Shown here: positions 59,606 through 64,000 of the stretch, in pieces
How the letters are laid out: every line of letters begins with the position of its first letter
Numbering within the stretch: position 1 is the stretch's first letter
Assembly (NCBI GenBank): GCA_036389335.1
Contig: DASVQC010000098.1
Span: forward strand, 72,742-136,741
Reading direction: 5' to 3'
Source: JAIVGV01 sp036389335
GTDB taxonomy: Bacteria > Acidobacteriota > Blastocatellia > Pyrinomonadales > Pyrinomonadaceae
Length of the DNA stretch: 64,000 nucleotides
Position numbers and translations under genes: made by a program
The notes under the pieces: model-generated
Told to the model about the DNA's origin: nothing
Database searches by the model: none
The model's input: only the letters and a program-made list of their open reading frames with translations

Positions 59606-59641
59606 CCTCATTTTCCGGTGAATTTGCCCCCCGACGGTTTC

Positions 59642-59672
59642 TTGAACCCGCGCCGCGCCGGAAGCGTATAAT
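59642..59672 (+). promoter_or_regulatory. Possible promoter before the membrane hypothetical and SPFH genes
   Basis: A perfect TATAAT at 59667-59672 with TTGAAC 19 bases upstream; the spacing is long, so the -35 is uncertain. Confidence 0.45.
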
Positions 59673-59754
59673 CAACACGGATCGACACCAGCCTCGGCGC
59701 GACCGGGCGCGATAGGGACGGACGCCGTCAGACAGCGGGTGATCGGTTTCAACA

Positions 59755-60453
59755 GTGAGCCCAGTCTTTCTAATCACACTCCTCCTGCTCGCCGCCATCG
59801 CCTACACGATCTACCGCAAGCAGCGGCAATACGGCGCGACCCCGGAGCGCGAGCTTTACCCCGCGCCCCCGCGCAGCCTCTTCCCCGAAGGGGGCGAGGC
59901 CGCGCCCGACGCCCCGCCCGCGCCCGCCCGGCGTTCGGAAACCGACGCGCGCGCGGCGCTCGTCGAACGCGCGAGCCGGGGCGACCTTGACGCGCTCGCC
60001 GAAGCGCGGCGAGGCGGCGGGGCCGAGGTGTACCGCGAGACGCTCGCCGCCCTCACCCGCTGGGCACAAGCCTCGGACGAAAACCTGCGCGCGCTCGCCG
60101 CCCGCGTCGCCTCCGACGAGACCTTGCGCGGGAGCGTCGAGCTTTCGCGCGCGTACAGCCGCCTCTGGGAGAGCGCGCCCGACCCGGCTTCGACGGCGCG
60201 CGCGCTGCACCTCGCGGCGCTCAGCGACGACGCGGCGGAGTACGGGCGGGTGATGGAAGTCGCCGTCGGCCTGCGCCGCGCGGGGCGCGCGCCGGTCGCG
60301 GGCGACGAGGAGCTGCGCGCGCTGCTCGACTCCGAGTACTGGGTGATGAGTTCGGAGGCGCGCGCCTCGGGCGCGGCCTTCGTCGTCAAGCAGCAGCTCG
60401 CGGTTCTGCGCGCCGGGCTTGCCGCGCGCGCGCCTGACGTTACCGATCAATGA
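59755..60453 (+). CDS. Hypothetical protein with one N-terminal membrane helix
   Basis: 232 aa. Residues 2-19 form a helix (SPVFLITLLLLAAIAYTIY), followed by basic residues, then a Pro/Ala linker and a helical domain (about 65-230) with repeats of short helices (RAALVERASRGDLDALAEAR, LHLAALSDDAAEYGRVMEVAV) that could be HEAT/TPR-like. No motif recognised. GTG start at 59755. It precedes the SPFH gene by 108 bp, and the two may be functionally linked. Confidence 0.7.
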   Translation: MSPVFLITLLLLAAIAYTIYRKQRQYGATPERELYPAPPRSLFPEGGEAAPDAPPAPARRSETDARAALVERASRGDLDALAEARRGGGAEVYRETLAALTRWAQASDENLRALAARVASDETLRGSVELSRAYSRLWESAPDPASTARALHLAALSDDAAEYGRVMEVAVGLRRAGRAPVAGDEELRALLDSEYWVMSSEARASGAAFVVKQQLAVLRAGLAARAPDVTDQ

Positions 60454-60561
60454 GTGAGTCACCGGGAGCCGGGGCGAATCGCCAACGACGATTCGCACGG
60501 TCGCTCGAACGAGTAACCCCAAAGAGATGACCGGCGGCTGACGCCGGGAAGAAGGATCGAA

Positions 60562-62784
60562 ATGGACATCAACACACTGCTCGGCAACCTGCCGCTCCTG
60601 ATCGTCTTCGGGATCGCGGTCGTCGTCCTGCTGGTCTTACTGAGCAAGCTGCTCGTCAACGTCGGCGCGCGCGAGATCGCGATCAAGGAGCGGCGCTACC
60701 TCGGCGCGAAGATGCCGCCCGGTCGCGTCGTCGCCACCGAGGGCGAGGTCGGCATACAGGCCGACGTGCTCAAGCCGGGCCTGCACCTGATCAAGTACCC
60801 GTTCGAGCGCGTCGTGCGCAAAGTCCCGCTCATCGAGATCGGGTCGGACGAGCTGGGCGTGATCGAGGCGGTGGACGGCGAGCCGATGGCGACGGGCAGC
60901 ATCTTCGCGCCCGACCGCGCCCAGAACGCGCACAACAATTTCCAAGACCCCATCGCCTTCATCAAGCGCGGCGGCGTCAAGGGCATCCAACTGCGCACGC
61001 TCCCGCCCGGCCTGTGGCCCATCCACCCGTACCTGTTCCGCATCTCCGTGGCGAAGACGACCGTCATCCCGCCGGGCAAGGTCGGCATCGTCACCTCGGC
61101 GGACGGCGCGCCGCTCGACGCCGGGCGGCTCCACGGCAAGGCCGTCGAAGCGCACCACAGCTTTCAGGACGCAGAGCAGTTCGTCGCGCACGGCGGCCAG
61201 AAGGGGCCGCAGGTCGAAATCCTGACGCCCGGCACCTACCGCATCCTGACGCAGTCGATGTCCATCGAGAACGCGAACGAGATTAAGCCCGGCCTCTTCA
61301 CCGTGCGCCTCTACGACGCGACCGTCATCAACGAGAACCAGATCGGGCTCGTCGAGGCCCTGGACGGCGCGCCGCTCGACCCGCGCGACTACGTCGCCAC
61401 GCCCGTCGAGGGCCACGACAATTTTCAGGACTGCAACGAGTTCATCAGCCGCGGCGGCCAGCGCGGGCCGCAGAAGGACATCCTGCTGCCCGGCACCTAC
61501 TACATCAACCCGCTCGTCTTCAAAGTGATCCCGGAGTCGGCCAAGGAGGTCAAGCCGGGCGAGGTGGCGGTCGTCGTCTCGAACGTCGGCAAAGACCCCT
61601 CGGACGACATCCGCAAGCAGATGGCGGCGAAGGTGAGAGAGCGTCTGGAGCGCGAGGAGAAGCAGCAGATCGCCGACGCGGCGGCGCGGCTCGACAAGCT
61701 CGACTCGGAAGACCGCAGCAAGTCGGAGATCGAGCAAGACCTGCTGACGGGCGACCCGGCGGATCGGCGTCTCGATCAGGGCGCGCACGAGGCTTACGTC
61801 GTGCCCGAGGGCTACCGCGGCATACAGGAGTCGGTGGTGGGCCCCGGTCGCTACTACGTCAACACGCTCGCCATCACGCCCATCGTCATCCCGACGACGA
61901 ACCAGACCGTCGAGTGGACGACGGGCGAGATCGGCAACACCTTCAACCCGTTCGAGGTGATCTCGAAGGACGGCTTCACGATGCAGCTCGAAGTCCGCGT
62001 CGTCTTCCGCGTCAAGCCGGAGGACGCGCCCTTCATGGTCGCCAAGATCGGCGGCATCGAGCGCCTGATCCAGAACGTGATGCACCCCCTCATCGACTCG
62101 ATCTTCCGCAACCAGGCTTCGGAGTCGTCGGCCATGGCCTACCTCCAGAACCGCCACGAGGAGCAGGAGCGCGCCGAGGCCCGCGTCAGGGCGCACCTGT
62201 TGAAGTACCACGTCGACGTGGTGAACGTCCTCATCTGCCACATCCACCTGCCGGAAGAGCTGATGAAGACGCAGACCGAGAAGATTCTCGCCGAGCAGCG
62301 GCAGAACATGTACAACGCGCAGCGCGAGGCCGAAGACAAGCGCATCCAGCTTGAGAAGATCAGGGCGCAGGCCGACAACCAGAAGGCGCTGATGGCCGAG
62401 ATCGTCGGCGTCGAGATCGCGGGCAAGCGCTCGGAGCAGCGCAAGGCGGAGGCCGACGGCGAGGCCCACTACATCCTCTCGACGGGCCGCGCCGAGGCCG
62501 AGAAGGTGCGTTTGATGGGCGAGGCGCAGGGCGTGGCCTACCGCGAGCAGGTCAACGCGCTCGGCCCGCAGGGCGTCTCGCTCATCGAGACGCTGAAAGT
62601 GATCGGCGAGAAGCAGGTGCGCATCACGCCCGACGTGATGGCGACGGGCGGCGGCAGCGGCGACGGCGGCGGCGGCATCGGCACGCTGCTCCTGCTCAAC
62701 CTGTTCCGCGAAAAACTCGGCGCGGCTTCCGGCGAGAACGGCGCGAAGCCGGGCGAGAACGGGTCGAAGTCGCTTAAAGGGTGA
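60562..62784 (+). CDS. Large SPFH/flotillin-like membrane protein with three internal beta repeats
   Basis: 740 aa. A membrane helix at about 12-33 (LLIVFGIAVVVLLVLLSKLL) is followed by three related repeats of about 75-85 residues beginning at about 95, 172 and 258 (G-V/I/L-I/V-E/T-A-x-D-G-x-P, then NFQD, GG.KG.Q, LPPG/LTPGTY). A partial fourth is at about 416 (GYRGIQESVVGPGRYYVN). The SPFH/Band-7 core is at about 430-600 (DGFTMQLEVRVVFRV), then a coiled coil (RQNMYNAQREAEDKRIQLEK) and a Gly-rich tail. SPFH proteins form oligomeric membrane scaffolds. ATG 60562 has GAAGAAGGATC upstream. Role unknown. Confidence 0.88.
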   Translation: MDINTLLGNLPLLIVFGIAVVVLLVLLSKLLVNVGAREIAIKERRYLGAKMPPGRVVATEGEVGIQADVLKPGLHLIKYPFERVVRKVPLIEIGSDELGVIEAVDGEPMATGSIFAPDRAQNAHNNFQDPIAFIKRGGVKGIQLRTLPPGLWPIHPYLFRISVAKTTVIPPGKVGIVTSADGAPLDAGRLHGKAVEAHHSFQDAEQFVAHGGQKGPQVEILTPGTYRILTQSMSIENANEIKPGLFTVRLYDATVINENQIGLVEALDGAPLDPRDYVATPVEGHDNFQDCNEFISRGGQRGPQKDILLPGTYYINPLVFKVIPESAKEVKPGEVAVVVSNVGKDPSDDIRKQMAAKVRERLEREEKQQIADAAARLDKLDSEDRSKSEIEQDLLTGDPADRRLDQGAHEAYVVPEGYRGIQESVVGPGRYYVNTLAITPIVIPTTNQTVEWTTGEIGNTFNPFEVISKDGFTMQLEVRVVFRVKPEDAPFMVAKIGGIERLIQNVMHPLIDSIFRNQASESSAMAYLQNRHEEQERAEARVRAHLLKYHVDVVNVLICHIHLPEELMKTQTEKILAEQRQNMYNAQREAEDKRIQLEKIRAQADNQKALMAEIVGVEIAGKRSEQRKAEADGEAHYILSTGRAEAEKVRLMGEAQGVAYREQVNALGPQGVSLIETLKVIGEKQVRITPDVMATGGGSGDGGGGIGTLLLLNLFREKLGAASGENGAKPGENGSKSLKG

Positions 62785-62810
62785 AGGCTCAGAGCCGGCA
62801 AAGCGTTAAC

Positions 62811-63008
62811 GAGCCCCGTCAGGGGCGGCAGGTAATAGCCTCGCGCGTGAGCGCGGGGTAAGCTCGGCCACAGGACAATAGAGCCCCGGAGGGGCGGCAC
62901 TCGTGCGCAGAGGAAGTGCCGCCCCTTCGGGGCTCGAATCATTTTAACTTCCATCAGCCCTCCGGCTCACGCCGGAGGCTATTACCTGCCGCCGCTTCGC
63001 GGCTTTAA
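62811..63008. repeat. Nested GC-rich palindrome after the SPFH gene
   Basis: The inner hairpin 62881-62900 with 62916-62935 (GAGCCCCGGAGGGGCGGCAC) has one G-T pair. The outer arms contain GGCGGCAGGTAATAGCCTC and GGCTATTACCTGCCGCCGC. Same design as 27095-27313. It fills most of the gap 62785-63107; no gene is seen there. Confidence 0.87.
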
Positions 63009-63107
63009 TCCGGGGTCGCCTTAAGGGCTTCGCCCTCTGTCGCCCCGCGCCTTTGGCGGGCCGCCGATCACGTTGTAAAGTCTCCTAGCAAACGATAGGT
63101 AATTCAT

Positions 63108-63899
63108 ATGTCAACAGCAACAGCCGACGGGACGGAAACCTTCGAGATCGCCGGGCGCGCGTTCGCCTCGCGCCTCATCATCGGGACGGGGAAGTACCGC
63201 AGCCACGACGAGATGAAGGCGGCGCACCGGGCGTCGGGCGCGCAGATGGTGACGGTCGCCGTGCGCCGCGTGCCGCTCGACCGCAGCTCCGAGTCGTTCC
63301 TCGATCACCTCGACCCCGCCCTCGTCATCCTCCCCAACACCGCGGGCTGCTACACGGCTGAGGACGCCGTCCGCACGGCGCGGCTCGCGCGCGAGGCCCT
63401 GAACACCGATCTCATCAAGCTCGAAGTCATCGGCGACCAGACCACGCTCTTCCCCGACAACGAGCAGACGCTCGAAGCCGCGCGCGCCCTCGTCCGCGAG
63501 GGCTTCACCGTGCTCCCTTACTTCACGGACGATCTCATCATGGCGAAGAAGCTCCTCGACGCGGGCTGCGCCGCCGTGATGCCGCTCGCCGCACCCATCG
63601 GCTCGGGCCTCGGCGTGCAGAACCCCGCCAACCTCCGCATCATGCGCGAACAACTGCCGGACGCGACGATCATCGTGGACGCGGGGGTCGGCACGGCCAG
63701 CGACGCCGCAATCGCCATGGAACTCGGCGCGGACGCCGTCCTGATGAACACCGCCATCGCAGAGGCCCGAGACCCCGCCCGCATGGCGACCGCCATGCGC
63801 CTCGCCGTCGAAGCCGGTCGCCACGCGCACCTCGCCGGACGCATGCCCCGCCGCCTCTACGCCAGCGCGTCGAGCCCGCTCGCGGGCGTCATCCGGTGA
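63108..63899 (+). CDS. thiG: Thiazole synthase ThiG
   Basis: 263 aa TIM barrel that condenses deoxyxylulose phosphate, dehydroglycine and ThiS thiocarboxylate into the thiazole of thiamine. Visible motifs: SRLIIGTGKY at the start, DLIKLEVIGD with the Schiff-base Lys, AAPIGSGLGV and the phosphate-binding IVDAGVGTASDAA with NTAIAEARDP. ATG 63108 with AGGT upstream. thiS is 3.6 kb upstream, separated by two non-thiamine genes, so they may not share a transcript. Confidence 0.95.
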   Translation: MSTATADGTETFEIAGRAFASRLIIGTGKYRSHDEMKAAHRASGAQMVTVAVRRVPLDRSSESFLDHLDPALVILPNTAGCYTAEDAVRTARLAREALNTDLIKLEVIGDQTTLFPDNEQTLEAARALVREGFTVLPYFTDDLIMAKKLLDAGCAAVMPLAAPIGSGLGVQNPANLRIMREQLPDATIIVDAGVGTASDAAIAMELGADAVLMNTAIAEARDPARMATAMRLAVEAGRHAHLAGRMPRRLYASASSPLAGVIR

Positions 63900-63902
63900 A
63901 AA

Positions 63903-64000
63903 CCGTAAACCGTGACGGGTGACGGGTGACAAGGAAGTGATGAGTGTTGGGTGATGAGTGATGAGTGAAAGAGTTTTTTAACTCATCACTCATCACCCAA
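63903..64000. repeat. GTGACGG arm followed by TGATGAG palindrome, cut by the window end
   Basis: AAACCGTGACGGGTGACGGG is a left arm of the GTGACGG family. Inside it, GGGTGATGAGTGATGAGTGA (about 63950-63969) pairs with ACTCATCACTCATCACCC (63981-63998) around AAGAGTTTTTTA. The matching GTGACGG right arm would lie beyond the window, so a third nested case is likely. Confidence 0.8.

Overview
The window is 64 kb of very GC-rich bacterial chromosome with tightly packed genes. A Gram-negative-type outer membrane is implied by a C-terminally Phe-ended beta-barrel, secretion signals and a lipoprotein. The combination of multihaem c-type cytochromes, system II cytochrome c maturation, a carboxypeptidase-regulatory-like outer-membrane protein, a full-style NADH complex I operon and abundant heptamer-based palindromes in the gaps suggests Acidobacteriota, perhaps class Blastocatellia. 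This taxonomic call is inference from gene content, not from a marker gene. No rRNA, tRNA, transposase, phage gene or CRISPR array was seen.

Layout. (1) 0-9.3 kb: the end of a secreted protein, an M20 amidohydrolase, then a three-gene cassette (ferritin-like protein with a Cys-rich tail, MNIO/DUF692 enzyme, DUF2063 partner) that looks like a peptide-modification (RiPP-type) locus with an unusual precursor. It is followed by a polar amino-acid ABC transporter and a ferredoxin/metallo-beta-lactamase fusion. (2) 9.3-33.1 kb: an electron-transfer region. It holds a decahaem cytochrome with a beta-propeller, an outer-membrane beta-barrel, a duplicated GlcG/HbpS-type protein, ResB and CcsA flanked by two TPR proteins, three further multihaem cytochromes, a lipoprotein, a ferredoxin-flavoprotein reductase with permuted FAD motifs, an FHA-heptahaem fusion and a cyclic-nucleotide-binding iron-sulfur membrane protein. 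About 39 haem-binding motifs are encoded in five proteins. (3) 33.5-42.5 kb: an ECF sigma/anti-sigma/degenerate HtrA operon, then an ATP-grasp, PilZ, GCS2 carboxylate-amine ligase and class I glutamine amidotransferase neighbourhood. (4) 42.6-58.3 kb: a minus-strand nuo operon A-B-C-D-E-F-G-H-J-K-L-M-N in which nuoI is absent. (5) 58.5-64 kb: a conserved hypothetical, thiS, a membrane hypothetical, a large SPFH protein with internal repeats, and thiG.

How it fits together. Complex I would feed electrons from NADH into the membrane. The cytochrome region with its own maturation genes would carry electrons through the periplasm and possibly to or across the outer membrane, with cyclic-nucleotide and FHA input domains hinting at signal control. 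The most novel-looking pieces are the ferritin-like/MNIO cassette (2.2-5.6 kb), the regulated redox genes at 27.4-33.1 kb, and a large set of palindromic, heptamer-periodic intergenic elements. Some of these elements are nested inside each other, and several sit between genes of the nuo operon.
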